Source: Opitutaceae bacterium (GTDB taxonomy: Bacteria > Verrucomicrobiota > Verrucomicrobiia > Opitutales > Opitutaceae). Taken from it: a stretch of 46,211 nucleotides of DNA. The position numbers and the translations under genes are program-made. The notes under the pieces were generated by a model. That model saw nothing but the letters and a program-made list of their open reading frames with translations. It did no database searches and had not been told where the DNA came from. The stretch lies in the NCBI GenBank assembly GCA_947471115.1, contig CANIXX010000002.1, forward strand, positions 1 to 46,211. Direction: 5' to 3'. Below, one piece after another: positions 8,820-18,472 of the stretch (position 1 is its first letter; each line of letters opens with the position of its first letter).

Positions 8820-9731
8820 TTACTGGGCAATGGGTGCACTCGACTCCTCGACCCGGATCACTGGGGCATCGGTAGTAGCCGCGGCAGGTGTAATAAATGG
8901 CGACTCAACTGCAGCAGGCGCGGTCTCCAACAAGGGTGAAGTGAAGACTGGGGCAGCGGAGGGAGCCGTCACAGGGGCGGGAGCTTGTGCGGGTGCAGGT
9001 GCTGCAGTTTTGGGTGCGGGTTTTGCAATGGTCGCAGCTGGCTTGACCGTAGACGTCACGGGCTTGGCAACAGAGCTATGGCCACCGGGGATTTTCAACG
9101 ACTGGCCCACACGCAATTTGGTGGGGTCGGCAATGTTGTTGGCCGTGGCAATATCGCCGACCTTCACTTGGTATTTTTTAGCGATAGTGCCGAGCGACTC
9201 GCCTGACTTGACGACATGAACGGTCGCGGCTGTCGAAGCGGCAACAGGAACTACGGCGGACGGGATCAGCGGTTTGACGTCCATACCCGAGGGGGCGACG
9301 GCCTTACCGGGGATCACCAATTTTTGCCCCAAGCTCAGTGGCGAATCGGCGCGGAGGTTGTTGGCTGCGGTGAGTTGTTTCACGGTGACGCCATTTTTCT
9401 TGGCGATCGTCCAAAGGTTGTCCCCCTTGGCGACGGAGTAAGTTGCAGGAGCCGCTGCCAAAGGGGCGGTCGCCTCCACAGCCACGGGTGAACCGGGACG
9501 AGTAGGACTAAAGCGCACTGCCGCGACGTCGGCCGAGGGAGTTTCCGTGGAGGCACCAACAGGTGAAGTCCCCTCGGTCTTAGTTACGGGCGAATCGGCG
9601 GCGGCACCGGTAACGGGCGCACCTGCAACAGGTTTTTTACCGGTCGAACGGCAACCGGGAACCGCGAAGATACACACAAAAACGGCAGCATGGACGCCCA
9701 TGACTACGCCGAAGATTTTAACAAGTTTCAT
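8820..9731 (-). CDS. Putative lipoprotein with two LysM domains
   Basis: A 303-aa exported protein inserted between murD and ftsW, a place where most dcw clusters have no extra gene. The N-terminus is hydrophobic and ends AVPGC, a plausible lipobox with Cys27, although Pro at -2 is unusual. Two LysM peptidoglycan-binding domains follow, at about 97-141 (YSVAKGDNLWTIAKKNG... to KLVIPG) and 171-215 (VHVVKSGESLGTIAKKY... to SLKIPG). The linkers and C-terminus are Pro/Ala-rich and probably disordered. No amidase, M23 peptidase or other catalytic domain is visible, so it probably binds peptidoglycan or acts as a scaffold. Its cotranscription suggests a role in septal wall synthesis; this is inference. 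Confidence 0.85.
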   Translation of the reverse strand: MKLVKIFGVVMGVHAAVFVCIFAVPGCRSTGKKPVAGAPVTGAAADSPVTKTEGTSPVGASTETPSADVAAVRFSPTRPGSPVAVEATAPLAAAPATYSVAKGDNLWTIAKKNGVTVKQLTAANNLRADSPLSLGQKLVIPGKAVAPSGMDVKPLIPSAVVPVAASTAATVHVVKSGESLGTIAKKYQVKVGDIATANNIADPTKLRVGQSLKIPGGHSSVAKPVTSTVKPAATIAKPAPKTAAPAPAQAPAPVTAPSAAPVFTSPLLETAPAAVESPFITPAAATTDAPVIRVEESSAPIAQ

Positions 9732-9774
9732 AGGATGATAGATGGAATCGGAAATTGATTGGTTGCGACCGGTC

Positions 9775-11070
9775 TTAGTTAACGAAAGCGACTGAGTATT
9801 TATTCACCAGCGCGATAAACTGCAGTCCCCGGTCTTCATAGTTTTTAAACTGATCAAAACTAGCAAACCCTGGACTGAGTAAAATATTGTCGCCGGCAAC
9901 TGCCATTTCGGACGCTCGGCGGGCGGCTTCGGCGAGATCAACACAGACGGTGTGAGGCATACCGTTTACCCCAGCAAACGTAGCCATCACATTACGGGTC
10001 TCACCAATCAAAAACGCATGTTTCACCTGCGGCACCAGCCTGCGGACAAAAGCAGCCACGTCGCCACCTTTTGACTTCCCGCCTGCGATCAAAATCACCG
10101 GAGTACCAAAACCAGCAACTGCCGCCTCGACGGCGTGGAAATTAGTGGCCTTGGAATCATTCCACCACGTCACGCCGTCCTTAACCGCAACCCGTGCAAG
10201 GCGGTGCGCGCCGAGCCGGAAGCTCTGCGCTGCGGCATACAAATCAGTCTCGAGCAGTCCCTGACTCCGCCACCAAGCAGCTGCGAGAATGAAGTTTTCC
10301 TGCTGTGGGTAGTGGGCAAACACCGTGCCACGCAACAACACGTCTCCTGGCTGGCCTTCGGTTTCCACCTGCGCCTCGGCGGGCAAAGTCTGGCCCAATT
10401 TCACCGCGTGGCTCTGCACGCTGCTTCCAGCAAAAACATACCCGCCCACGCTGCGCTCAAACAAGCGCCACTTGGCATGAAAATAGGATTCCATGGTGCC
10501 GTGACGCTCCAAATGATCCTCGGCGAAATTAGTCCAAAGAGCCGCATCAGCACGGAAATGCCTGAGTGTTTCAGCCTGAAAGGAACTTACCTCGCACACC
10601 GCGATTGAATCCGGCGCCCCACCCGCTCGATCAACCACCAGCTGTGAAAATGAAAACCCAATGTTGCCGGTTGAATAGGCATCGCGACCGACCGAACGCA
10701 GGGCATGCGTGAGGAATTCAGTCAACGTGGTTTTACCATTCGTCCCTGTAATAGAAATCAATGCGCCACGCCAAAACAACGAAGCAAAGTCGAGCTCGGC
10801 TAAACACACGGAACCCACCGAGCGCGCCTCAGAAATCCAAGGATGTGTCGGCGGAAAACCAGGTGAATAGATCACCAATTGATGCGCAGTTGCAGCGGAG
10901 CCTCGGAATTCACTTAACGTTTCAGCCTTGCCGCCTTGGTCAAAAATCACGGCAGTGCCGCCGATTTTTTCGATCAGGTTGCACACAGCTCGTCCACTCA
11001 CACCACCGCCAAATACAGCGACCGGGTGAGCCAATAAGGGCTGAATAAATTCAGGTACGACGAGTGACAT
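9775..11070 (-). CDS. murD: UDP-MurNAc-L-alanine--D-glutamate ligase MurD
   Basis: Cytoplasmic Mur ligase (431 aa) adding D-Glu to UDP-MurNAc-L-Ala. The track start at 11127 lies inside mraY. ATG 11070 gives MSLVVPEFIQ and overlaps the mraY stop by one base (TGATG), so I use it. Seen: a Rossmann-like N-terminal domain AVFGGGVSGRAVC, the ATP-binding GTNGKTTL (109-116), and the C-terminal WWNDSKATNFHAVEAAV with ILIAGGKSKGGD, both characteristic of MurD. Length is normal. Confidence 0.95.
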   Translation of the reverse strand: MSLVVPEFIQPLLAHPVAVFGGGVSGRAVCNLIEKIGGTAVIFDQGGKAETLSEFRGSAATAHQLVIYSPGFPPTHPWISEARSVGSVCLAELDFASLFWRGALISITGTNGKTTLTEFLTHALRSVGRDAYSTGNIGFSFSQLVVDRAGGAPDSIAVCEVSSFQAETLRHFRADAALWTNFAEDHLERHGTMESYFHAKWRLFERSVGGYVFAGSSVQSHAVKLGQTLPAEAQVETEGQPGDVLLRGTVFAHYPQQENFILAAAWWRSQGLLETDLYAAAQSFRLGAHRLARVAVKDGVTWWNDSKATNFHAVEAAVAGFGTPVILIAGGKSKGGDVAAFVRRLVPQVKHAFLIGETRNVMATFAGVNGMPHTVCVDLAEAARRASEMAVAGDNILLSPGFASFDQFKNYEDRGLQFIALVNKYSVAFVN

Positions 11071-12182
11071 CAGCGGATTTTCAACGTTCCTAGTCCGGCA
11101 AGGGCGCACATGAGTGAGATAACCCAAAAACGCAGCACGACTTTTGTCTCCGGCCAGCCGGCTTTTTGAAAGTGGTGATGAATGGGGGCCATACGAAAAA
11201 ACCGTCGGCCCTCACCGTAGCGGCGGCGTGTATACTTAAAGAATCCGACCTGAATCATGACCGAGATAGCCTCGACCACAAAAACTCCGCCAACGATGAC
11301 CAGCGTTAGGGGCTGTTGCACCATGAAGGCGATCATCCCGATGAGCCCACCCAGCGCTAGGGAACCCGTGTCGCCCATGAACAACTCAGCCGGATAAGAG
11401 TTGTACCATAAAAACGCCATACCCGCACCGACCAGCGCGCCGCAAATCACGGCTAGTTCGCCGGTACCCGGCACGTGGCTAATGAGCAGGTATTCGGCAA
11501 TCTTCACGTTGCCGGCCGCATACGCCATGATGCCGTAAACCAACGCAACAGTGATGGTGCAACCAATCGCCAGACCATCGAGCCCGTCGGTGAGGTTGAT
11601 TGCGTTGCTGAATCCAACCACCCAAAAGAAAACCAATACAAAAAGAACTACGACCGGCATCGCAGTGAGAATGGGATACTTAATAAACGGGACCCATAAC
11701 TCACGGATTTTCTCCGAGCTGGTCGGATGCAGCACCAAGGCCGCCAAGGCGATGATGGTAATGAGCGTCTGCCATCCCATTTTCTCGCGAGAGGAAATGC
11801 CGTCCCTGTTTTTTTTGACCACCTTGAGGTAGTCATCGCGAAATCCAACCCCGGTTAGCGCGGTATAGACGAAAAGAGATACCAGAACCCAAATATTTGG
11901 TTGGGCCCAGAGAACTGTGCTAAAAAAAACTGATAAAAAGATCAGTAACCCACCCATGGTCGGGGTGTTTTTCTTATCGAATTTCTGCGCCAAATCCCCA
12001 GTGCGATCATCGTCGTAATGTTGCCCAAATTTGAGTGCGCGCAGCTTGCGAATAAGCCAAGGGCCGATCACAAAGCCGATCAACGTGGCCGTGCCCGCCG
12101 CCATTAGGGTACGCAGCGTAATGAACCGCAGCACACGCAGCGGCCCCCATATGTTTTCGTATTCGGCCAGATAGCTAAACAT
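11070..12182 (-). CDS. mraY: Phospho-MurNAc-pentapeptide transferase MraY
   Basis: Polytopic membrane enzyme (370 aa) that transfers phospho-MurNAc-pentapeptide to undecaprenyl phosphate, forming lipid I. Seen: DKKNTPTMGGLLIF in the first cytoplasmic loop, INLTDGLDGLAIGC (Asp-rich Mg site), GDTGSLALGG, and the MraY-specific HHHFQKAGWPE. About ten membrane segments. It starts seven bases after murF and its stop overlaps the murD start. There is no ambiguity with WecA-type relatives because of the HHH loop and the murF/murD context. Confidence 0.97.
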   Translation of the reverse strand: MFSYLAEYENIWGPLRVLRFITLRTLMAAGTATLIGFVIGPWLIRKLRALKFGQHYDDDRTGDLAQKFDKKNTPTMGGLLIFLSVFFSTVLWAQPNIWVLVSLFVYTALTGVGFRDDYLKVVKKNRDGISSREKMGWQTLITIIALAALVLHPTSSEKIRELWVPFIKYPILTAMPVVVLFVLVFFWVVGFSNAINLTDGLDGLAIGCTITVALVYGIMAYAAGNVKIAEYLLISHVPGTGELAVICGALVGAGMAFLWYNSYPAELFMGDTGSLALGGLIGMIAFMVQQPLTLVIVGGVFVVEAISVMIQVGFFKYTRRRYGEGRRFFRMAPIHHHFQKAGWPETKVVLRFWVISLMCALAGLGTLKIR

Positions 12183-12189
12183 CGGTGGA

Positions 12190-13590
12190 TTAGTGCGCGT
12201 CGGCCGTAGCCGAACCGCTTAAAATGGTTTCCAGTTTATAGCGGCGGCTTCCCTTGATGAAAACAGCACCTCGAAATGCGGCTAATCGCTCACGGACTGG
12301 ATCGAGCGTTGCAACAACCTCGACTTGTGAAGCAATCGCCAAATGAGCGAGCGCCCCCTCCCGAACCGATTCGGCTGCGTCGCCGATCACCATGAGCTGA
12401 TCTTGACGGCGCAACCGAATCGAACGGCCTAAAGCTCGATGATACATCGGGGACTCAACGCCAAGCTCCTCCATACAACCAATCACCAATAACCGCGGGT
12501 CACTTTCTGGGGCTACCGCATAAAACGCATCCAACGCATCCCCCATCGCGGCAGGGTTGGCGTTATAACAGTCGATATAAAGCAAGCGCCCGTCTTCGCG
12601 CCGAAGCTCGCCTCGCAAAGCGGCCGGTTGCCAACTGACAATACGCTCTCGAATTGTCTCAGCCTTCACCCCGAGCAACAACGCGGCTCGAATTGCGAGT
12701 GCTGCGTTTTGTGCCATGCCATCCGATACTCGGCGAAGAACAAAATTCAATGCTTTGCCCGAGACAGAATCACGCATTGCAATGAGCGTCTCCTCAGCAC
12801 ACTGAATGAGTGTGAAAAATGTGTTAGCCAACGGCTGGTCCGCCGCGATTGGCAAATCCGCACGGCCCATCCTCCACGCGTTTACGCGGAGGTCACGAAA
12901 TGCGGGGAATTGGCAGCAGGACTGAGGAAACAAAGCCGCGCCTCCGGTGCGAACAGCAGCCGGTAAAGCTGCCTTGGCCGTGGCAACCCCCTCCAGCCCA
13001 CCCAATTCCTGTAAATGCGCAGGCCCAACAAGGGTAATAATGGCGAAATCCGGCTCAATCATTCCGGCTAAAACTTCCATTTCACCCGGCCCGCTGATAC
13101 CCGCCTCGATCACCGCAAACTTATGCCGGCTTGGGTCCAAGCGTGTAAGAGTCAGGGGAACACCTAGGTGGTTGTTAAGATTACCTTCCGTTGAAAGCAC
13201 ACCGCCACGTTCGCCACCCAGTAAAAGAGCAAGAAGGTTTTTGGTGGAGGTCTTTCCGGCGCTTCCTGAAATGCCAATCACCGGCCCGCGGAAAAGCCTC
13301 CGATGCGCACGGGCGATGCACTGAAATGCGAGCATCGAATCGGCGACGACAAGCTGGGCCAATGCCAAATCAGGATTGGCACGAGTAACAATCGCGGCGC
13401 TGGCGCCCGCATTCTGGGCCGCCAACAAGTAATCATGGCCGTCCCTTTTCTCCGTGCGCAGAGCAATAAACACCTGCCCATTGCGCAATTGGCGCGTATC
13501 CGTGGTGAAGCTCGATAGCGGTGTATCCGGCAGGCACGTCCATTTACCGGAGGTCCAAGCAGCAAGTTGTTCTGGGTTAAAAACAGGCAC
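12190..13590 (-). CDS. murF: UDP-MurNAc-tripeptide--D-alanyl-D-alanine ligase MurF
   Basis: Mur ligase (466 aa) adding the D-Ala-D-Ala made by Ddl to UDP-MurNAc-tripeptide. Seen: an N-terminal DTRQLRNGQVFIAL motif of the MurE/MurF type (about 31-44), the P-loop GSAGKTST (109-116), VIEAGISGPGEM in the central domain, and IDCYNANPAAMGDALDAF in the C-terminal part; the YNANP motif is diagnostic of MurF. It starts six bases downstream of the murE stop and is followed after seven bases by mraY. Confidence 0.96.
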   Translation of the reverse strand: MPVFNPEQLAAWTSGKWTCLPDTPLSSFTTDTRQLRNGQVFIALRTEKRDGHDYLLAAQNAGASAAIVTRANPDLALAQLVVADSMLAFQCIARAHRRLFRGPVIGISGSAGKTSTKNLLALLLGGERGGVLSTEGNLNNHLGVPLTLTRLDPSRHKFAVIEAGISGPGEMEVLAGMIEPDFAIITLVGPAHLQELGGLEGVATAKAALPAAVRTGGAALFPQSCCQFPAFRDLRVNAWRMGRADLPIAADQPLANTFFTLIQCAEETLIAMRDSVSGKALNFVLRRVSDGMAQNAALAIRAALLLGVKAETIRERIVSWQPAALRGELRREDGRLLYIDCYNANPAAMGDALDAFYAVAPESDPRLLVIGCMEELGVESPMYHRALGRSIRLRRQDQLMVIGDAAESVREGALAHLAIASQVEVVATLDPVRERLAAFRGAVFIKGSRRYKLETILSGSATADAH

Positions 13591-13596
13591 GGTGGA

Positions 13597-15204
13597 TCAA
13601 ACAGGGCGTTTAATTTTTTTAATCTCAATTAGCTCACGAACGACCTGACGATCATCAAAAGGACTCACGGTGTCAGCAAACTCCTGATACGTTTCATGTC
13701 CTTTACCCGCGATAAGCAGGCAGTCACCCGGCTTGGCCATGTCGAGAGCGAGGCTGATGGCGCGACGCCGATCCTCGATCCAAGTCATCTTGAGCGGTGC
13801 CGTAACGCCGGCCTGCATGTCATTGAAAATTTGCGTGAGGGGCTCTCCACGCGGGTTGTCAGCTGTGGCGAGAGCAAAGTCTGCATAGTCTTGGACGGCT
13901 TTGACCATCATTGGACGCTTGGCACGGTCGCGGTTTCCACCGCAACCAAACACAACCAACAGACGGCCTGGGGTAATCGTACGTAGCATCCCGAGCGCAT
14001 TGCTCAAAGCGTCATCGGTGTGCGCGTAGTCCACCAAAACATTGAAGGACTGGCCTTCCTCGATGCGTTCCATTCGACCTGGCACACCGGCAAAATTGCG
14101 CAGGCGCGAAAGCAACAGACTGGGATCACGGCCCAAGCCCCAGGCAGTGGCTAAAGCGGCCAACAGATTGCTTACATTGTAGCGACCAATCAGAGGTGAA
14201 TCGACCAACGCTTCCCCGTTGGGCCAGACCAGCTTGAAGGTGGTGTTTTTGAAATTAAGTGACACCTGCTCTGCCCTTACCTGCGCCGTGGCGTTTTCAC
14301 CGTAGGTCACCACATTGGCCCCAGGTACACTGTCGTGGATACAATCGACTAATCGGCCACCATAGGGGTCGTCGGTGTTAACAATTGCAACTTTTGGTTC
14401 GGCCCCGGTGTGCCCGGTGAAGAGACGAGTCTTAACCTCAAAATACGCCTCCATCGTCTTATGATAATCGAGATGGTCGCGTGTTAGATTGGTAAAAATG
14501 GCTGCACCAAAATTAAGTCCCAACACACGCTGTTGGTCGATGCCGTGCGAACTGACTTCCATCACAGCTTGCCTGCAACCGGCGTCGCGCATCTGAGCAA
14601 GCATGCCAAAGATGTCCAGCGACTCAGGCGTGGTCTTATAAGACGGCACGGTGCGAGCACCGAGGTCATAGTTAATCGTGCCGATCAAACCAACCCGGGG
14701 TCCATCGTTGAGCAAATGCTTAACCAGATGTGTTACGGTGGTCTTACCATTAGTACCGGTGACACCGACAACCTGCAGATCACGATCGGGGAATTTATAA
14801 AACCGCTGGGCTACGCGTGCGAGCGTGGCGCGGGCATCGGCCACTTGGATAAAAGTCACTTTGGCCGGAGTTGGGGTGGGGATCTTTTGGGTCACCACCG
14901 CAACCGCGCCACGGTTAACGGCCTCATCGATGTAGGAAGCGCCATCGGCACGCAGACCTGGGAGCGCGAAAAAGAGCGTGCCGGGAACAACACGACGACT
15001 GTCCATCACCAAACCCGAAATAGGACGATCGAGAGATCCCTTGACGGCGATCGCCTCTTTCTCACTGAGATAATCGGAGAGTTGGGGGGCCATTTTGAAG
15101 ACGCGGTTGTTGGTTGAATCAGTGGAATGACGCAGGGTCGCCGCTTGACGCGGTTGTTTGAACGCATGAATCAGCGCGTGATTCTGTGTGAGATAGCCGA
15201 TCAT
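13597..15204 (-). CDS. murE: UDP-MurNAc-dipeptide--meso-DAP ligase MurE
   Basis: Mur ligase (535 aa if started at ATG 15204) adding the third stem residue. Seen: VMDSRRVVPGTLFFAL near the N-terminus, the P-loop GTNGKTTV (150-157), YAHTDDAL, and DNPR (449-452), the motif that selects meso-diaminopimelate rather than lysine. Start choice: ATG 15204 overlaps the ftsI stop (ATGA) and has GGAGGG nine bases upstream. Family homology begins only at the second Met (15093, MAPQLSDYL), so the first 37 residues are an unexplained leader or the true start is internal. The sequence evidence favours 15204. Confidence 0.94.
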   Translation of the reverse strand: MIGYLTQNHALIHAFKQPRQAATLRHSTDSTNNRVFKMAPQLSDYLSEKEAIAVKGSLDRPISGLVMDSRRVVPGTLFFALPGLRADGASYIDEAVNRGAVAVVTQKIPTPTPAKVTFIQVADARATLARVAQRFYKFPDRDLQVVGVTGTNGKTTVTHLVKHLLNDGPRVGLIGTINYDLGARTVPSYKTTPESLDIFGMLAQMRDAGCRQAVMEVSSHGIDQQRVLGLNFGAAIFTNLTRDHLDYHKTMEAYFEVKTRLFTGHTGAEPKVAIVNTDDPYGGRLVDCIHDSVPGANVVTYGENATAQVRAEQVSLNFKNTTFKLVWPNGEALVDSPLIGRYNVSNLLAALATAWGLGRDPSLLLSRLRNFAGVPGRMERIEEGQSFNVLVDYAHTDDALSNALGMLRTITPGRLLVVFGCGGNRDRAKRPMMVKAVQDYADFALATADNPRGEPLTQIFNDMQAGVTAPLKMTWIEDRRRAISLALDMAKPGDCLLIAGKGHETYQEFADTVSPFDDRQVVRELIEIKKIKRPV

Positions 15205-17078
15205 CGGTGACTGCCCTCCATGACCAGCAAATTCCGCCCTGGAACAATCACGGGTTTGATATCCAGATACTGGATAAGTTGCTCGGCGATATGCTTAAAA
15301 CTAGGTGCTGCCACGGTGGAACCATAGGCGATTCGGCCATTGGGAACCTTAGCGTCATCGACAATGACACTGATGACCACACGGGGGCGGCTAGCAGGGA
15401 AAAAGCCAACAAACGAACCCACGTGATTACGATCAGAATACTGTCCGTTAATGAGCTTTTGTGCGGTCCCGGTTTTTCCAGCGATCTCGAAGCTTGGAAT
15501 GGCGGCCATTGGGGCAGTCCCCTCCTTGGATGCCACGCCTTCAAGCATGCGGGCCATCTGCTCAGCGGTCTTCGTTGAAAGTACCTGGCGGCGAACTGAA
15601 CCCGTAAAACTGTAAACAGCCTCACCGTTATTATCGGCCACTTGACGAATCACCTGAGGGCGCATCAACGCGCCACCACTGGCGATCGTAGCCATGGCGT
15701 AATGAATCTGCATCGGGGTGGCCGATACGCTGTAACCTGCGGAGATACGCGTGATATCCACACCGCTCCATTTTTCAACTGGGTTAAGGAACCCCGAAAC
15801 TTCACCACCAAAGGGAAAGCCGCTTTTCTCTCCGAAACCAAAGGCCCGGGCATAACGGTAGAGCGTCTCTTCGCCGAGCTTCATACCGAGTTGAGCGGCC
15901 CCCACATTACTCGAATGGCTGATGATCTCGGAGACGGTTAATGGGTGATCGAAACGGTGATCATCCTTCATGAAGCGGCGTGGCTTGCCCTTGTATTCAA
16001 TAGAGTCGATAGAACAATCAAACCGCGATTCAGGCGTGACTAATTTATCATTTAGGGCACCGGCTGCCGCTACGATTTTGAAGGTCGAACCCGGGTCGAG
16101 GATATCGGTGATGGCAAGGTTGCGCATCGTGCCCATCGCCTCCTTGGAGAGTTCGTTATATTCGTTGAGGTTGAACGTGGGGTAATTTCCCAGTGCGAGA
16201 ACAAACCCGCTGTGCGGCTCGGTGACAATCACCGTGACCTTGGCGGGGTTGAACTTTTTGACGATTTCATCGATCTCCTGCTCAACAATGTGCTGGATGG
16301 CGGCATCGATGGATAGCCGTACCGTGTATCCAGCAGTCGGACTCACCTCGCGATTACGAAACTGGGCAAGCTCACGGCGCAGCCCGTCTTTTTCTGATTC
16401 GCGCCAACCATCCTGGCCTCGCAGATAAAAATCGGCAAACGCTTCGAGGCCTGCGGCGGGCTCACCGGCTTTATTGACGAACCCAATCAGGTGGGCAGCC
16501 AGTTGATTATGCGGGTAGGCACGCGTGTAGGTGCGGTTACCGTAGACACCTTTAATATTAAGGCGCCGGATCTGGTCATAGGTCGACTCCTCCACGGTGT
16601 CGCTGAGTTTTGCCCAACGGATCAATTTTTCACCGGAAGGTAACGTCTCTTCTGCGGTGCTATCGTCGGGTGCCTCCGAAGCAGCCGTGACAGACAATTG
16701 GACTGCAACGGGTTTAGCTGATGGAGCAGTGCGGGATTTGGTCGTAAGAATTCGCTGAATCTCGGACTGAGGCAAATTGAGCAGCTTGGCCAATTCAGGC
16801 CACTTGGACTCGTCAGCTTTAAGCAATGCCTGCGGGTCGACGCCTAGAACGATCAGCGAACGTGACGTCGCAAGACGATCGCCTTTATCATCAAGGATAT
16901 CGCCGCGCTTGGCGGGCTCCACAGTGATTTGCCGACGCGCACGGTCGACGTAACCCATCAGACGCTCACGCTCGAAAACATGCAGATCCAATAAGCGCAC
17001 CGCGATGCACCCAAAGCAGGCAACTACGCCGACTCCGAGTAAAACGATGCGATAATTGGATGCGAAGCCTTTCGACAT
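15201..17078 (-). CDS. ftsI: Septal class B penicillin-binding protein FtsI (PBP3)
   Basis: Membrane-anchored D,D-transpeptidase (625 aa) that cross-links septal peptidoglycan with FtsW. Seen: a short cytoplasmic N-terminus, one membrane segment (about 9-29), a PBP dimer/pedestal domain beginning AKRGDILDDKGDRLATS, then the transpeptidase domain with the active-site STFK (Ser331), SSN (389-391) and KTG (535-537) in the correct order and spacing. A stretch of about 40 residues (115-150), rich in Ala/Ser/Glu, interrupts the pedestal and looks like a lineage-specific insertion. No PASTA domains. It overlaps murE by four bases. Confidence 0.95.
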   Translation of the reverse strand: MSKGFASNYRIVLLGVGVVACFGCIAVRLLDLHVFERERLMGYVDRARRQITVEPAKRGDILDDKGDRLATSRSLIVLGVDPQALLKADESKWPELAKLLNLPQSEIQRILTTKSRTAPSAKPVAVQLSVTAASEAPDDSTAEETLPSGEKLIRWAKLSDTVEESTYDQIRRLNIKGVYGNRTYTRAYPHNQLAAHLIGFVNKAGEPAAGLEAFADFYLRGQDGWRESEKDGLRRELAQFRNREVSPTAGYTVRLSIDAAIQHIVEQEIDEIVKKFNPAKVTVIVTEPHSGFVLALGNYPTFNLNEYNELSKEAMGTMRNLAITDILDPGSTFKIVAAAGALNDKLVTPESRFDCSIDSIEYKGKPRRFMKDDHRFDHPLTVSEIISHSSNVGAAQLGMKLGEETLYRYARAFGFGEKSGFPFGGEVSGFLNPVEKWSGVDITRISAGYSVSATPMQIHYAMATIASGGALMRPQVIRQVADNNGEAVYSFTGSVRRQVLSTKTAEQMARMLEGVASKEGTAPMAAIPSFEIAGKTGTAQKLINGQYSDRNHVGSFVGFFPASRPRVVISVIVDDAKVPNGRIAYGSTVAAPSFKHIAEQLIQYLDIKPVIVPGRNLLVMEGSHR

Positions 17079-17097
17079 GGAGTTAATTTTCCACCGA

Positions 17098-17508
17098 TCA
17101 ACGATAGTTGTTCACCACCCTGAAACGCACTGGGACGACCGTACCACTAACGACCGCTTCGGGTGAAAACACCTCGGCGTTTTTACGCGCCGCCAGTAGA
17201 CGCTCTGGGGATTCACTCACCCGAACCACTTGAGGCTCCTTGGGTAACACCAAGCCCAGCTTCCACTCGCTGTTGCGCCGTGCGAGCACGTCAATCGACT
17301 GCTCGGCCGTGATCTGGGTATTGAGCTCGGCGAGATGACGTTCGGACTCGATGATACGCTGTTCTAGCTGCTTGGTGTTATTGGCTGTAAGTGAAATCTG
17401 GTGACGCAGCCATACCGTGCCGAGGCCGATAGAGCCGCTGAAGCAGATCATGACCAGCGTATAAACAAGAAGCTGGTTCACGAAAGCCTGGGAGGAGTTC
17501 TTCTTCAT
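17098..17508 (-). CDS. ftsL: FtsL-like divisome protein
   Basis: Small bitopic protein (136 aa). Seen: a basic N-terminus, one membrane segment (about 11-34), then a heptad-like region LEQRIIESERHLAELNTQI predicted to form a coiled coil. This topology and the slot between rsmH and ftsI match FtsL, which pairs with FtsB and FtsQ and activates FtsWI. Primary sequence conservation in FtsL is very low, so the name rests on topology and position. Gaps are 18 bases to rsmH and 19 bases to ftsI. Confidence 0.75.
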   Translation of the reverse strand: MKKNSSQAFVNQLLVYTLVMICFSGSIGLGTVWLRHQISLTANNTKQLEQRIIESERHLAELNTQITAEQSIDVLARRNSEWKLGLVLPKEPQVVRVSESPERLLAARKNAEVFSPEAVVSGTVVPVRFRVVNNYR

Positions 17509-17526
17509 TCTGAAAAGATGTTTGGA

Positions 17527-18447
17527 CTAGAGTTTACGAAGGGCCCGCAGCTTGGAGGAGCGGCTGCGGGGATTGGCGGCGATCTCTTCTGCGGAAGGAG
17601 TGACCGGGCGACGGAAAAGCAGGTCGGCGTGTTTAACCCGTAAGTCCTGCGGACGGTGGTCGTCCTCACCTTCGGGCAGACCGGCGAGGTGGCGGAAAAA
17701 GTTTTTGGCGATCCGATCCTCCAGCGAGTGAAAGCTAATCGTACACAGAACACCACCCGGAGCCAGACGCTCAAAGGCGGCAGGCAGCGCGCGCTCGATG
17801 GCACCGAGCTCGTCGTTCACGGCGATACGGATGCCCTGAAAGGACCGCGTGGCGGGATGAATTTTAGAATTGAAACGATCGCGAGGAGGAATGGCTTCAG
17901 CTATGAGCGTTGCCAATTGCGCGGTGCGCGCCAGCTGCCCCGTACCGCGCGCTGCGACTAGGGCCCGCACCACGTGGCGCCAGTTCTTTTCCTCGCCATA
18001 ACCGCGGATGGCCTGAACGAGAACCTCCTCGGCGACAGTCTCCAGCCACATTGAAGCTGGCACGCCCGAGCGAGGATCCATGCGCATATCGGCAGGCGCA
18101 TCATTACGGAACGAAAAGCCCCGCTCGACTTCATCGAGTTGAAAGGAAGAAACCCCGAAGTCGAAGAGGATACCGTCGAACTTACCAATTGGTAATTCAG
18201 CGAGATGCCCAAAATCACGGTCGATGAGCGAGAACCGCCCCTCAAACTCAAGACGCAGTACTTCGGCGCGGGGTTGTGCGGCTGGGTCACGATCAAGCGC
18301 GACCACATTGACCTCCAAAGCGGACTCCAAAATCGCCCGAGTGTGGCCACCGCCACCGAAGGTCGCGTCCAGATAGCGGCCGCCGGCCCGAGGTGCTAAA
18401 GCCTCGAGGGTCTCGCTTAACAAGACGGGATTGTGACCGGGCTGCAT
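17527..18447 (-). CDS. rsmH: 16S rRNA (cytosine(1402)-N4)-methyltransferase RsmH (MraW)
   Basis: SAM-dependent methyltransferase (306 aa) that N4-methylates C1402 of 16S rRNA in the ribosomal P-site. Seen: N-terminal [17 protein letters not shown] motif [48 protein letters not shown] and, near the C-terminus, [18 protein letters not shown]. These are the standard RsmH blocks. Its place just after mraZ in the dcw operon is conserved across bacteria. It starts 25 bases after the stop of the small upstream ORF. Confidence 0.97.
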   Translation of the reverse strand: MQPGHNPVLLSETLEALAPRAGGRYLDATFGGGGHTRAILESALEVNVVALDRDPAAQPRAEVLRLEFEGRFSLIDRDFGHLAELPIGKFDGILFDFGVSSFQLDEVERGFSFRNDAPADMRMDPRSGVPASMWLETVAEEVLVQAIRGYGEEKNWRHVVRALVAARGTGQLARTAQLATLIAEAIPPRDRFNSKIHPATRSFQGIRIAVNDELGAIERALPAAFERLAPGGVLCTISFHSLEDRIAKNFFRHLAGLPEGEDDHRPQDLRVKHADLLFRRPVTPSAEEIAANPRSRSSKLRALRKL

Positions 18448-18472
18448 GGTATCGTAAATTGCTTCACGCTGC

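Noticed and set aside
15093-15204. Starting MurE at the internal Met (15093)
   Set aside because: Homology would allow it, but only ATG 15204 has a Shine-Dalgarno (GGAGGG) and an ATGA overlap with ftsI; kept as the alternative.
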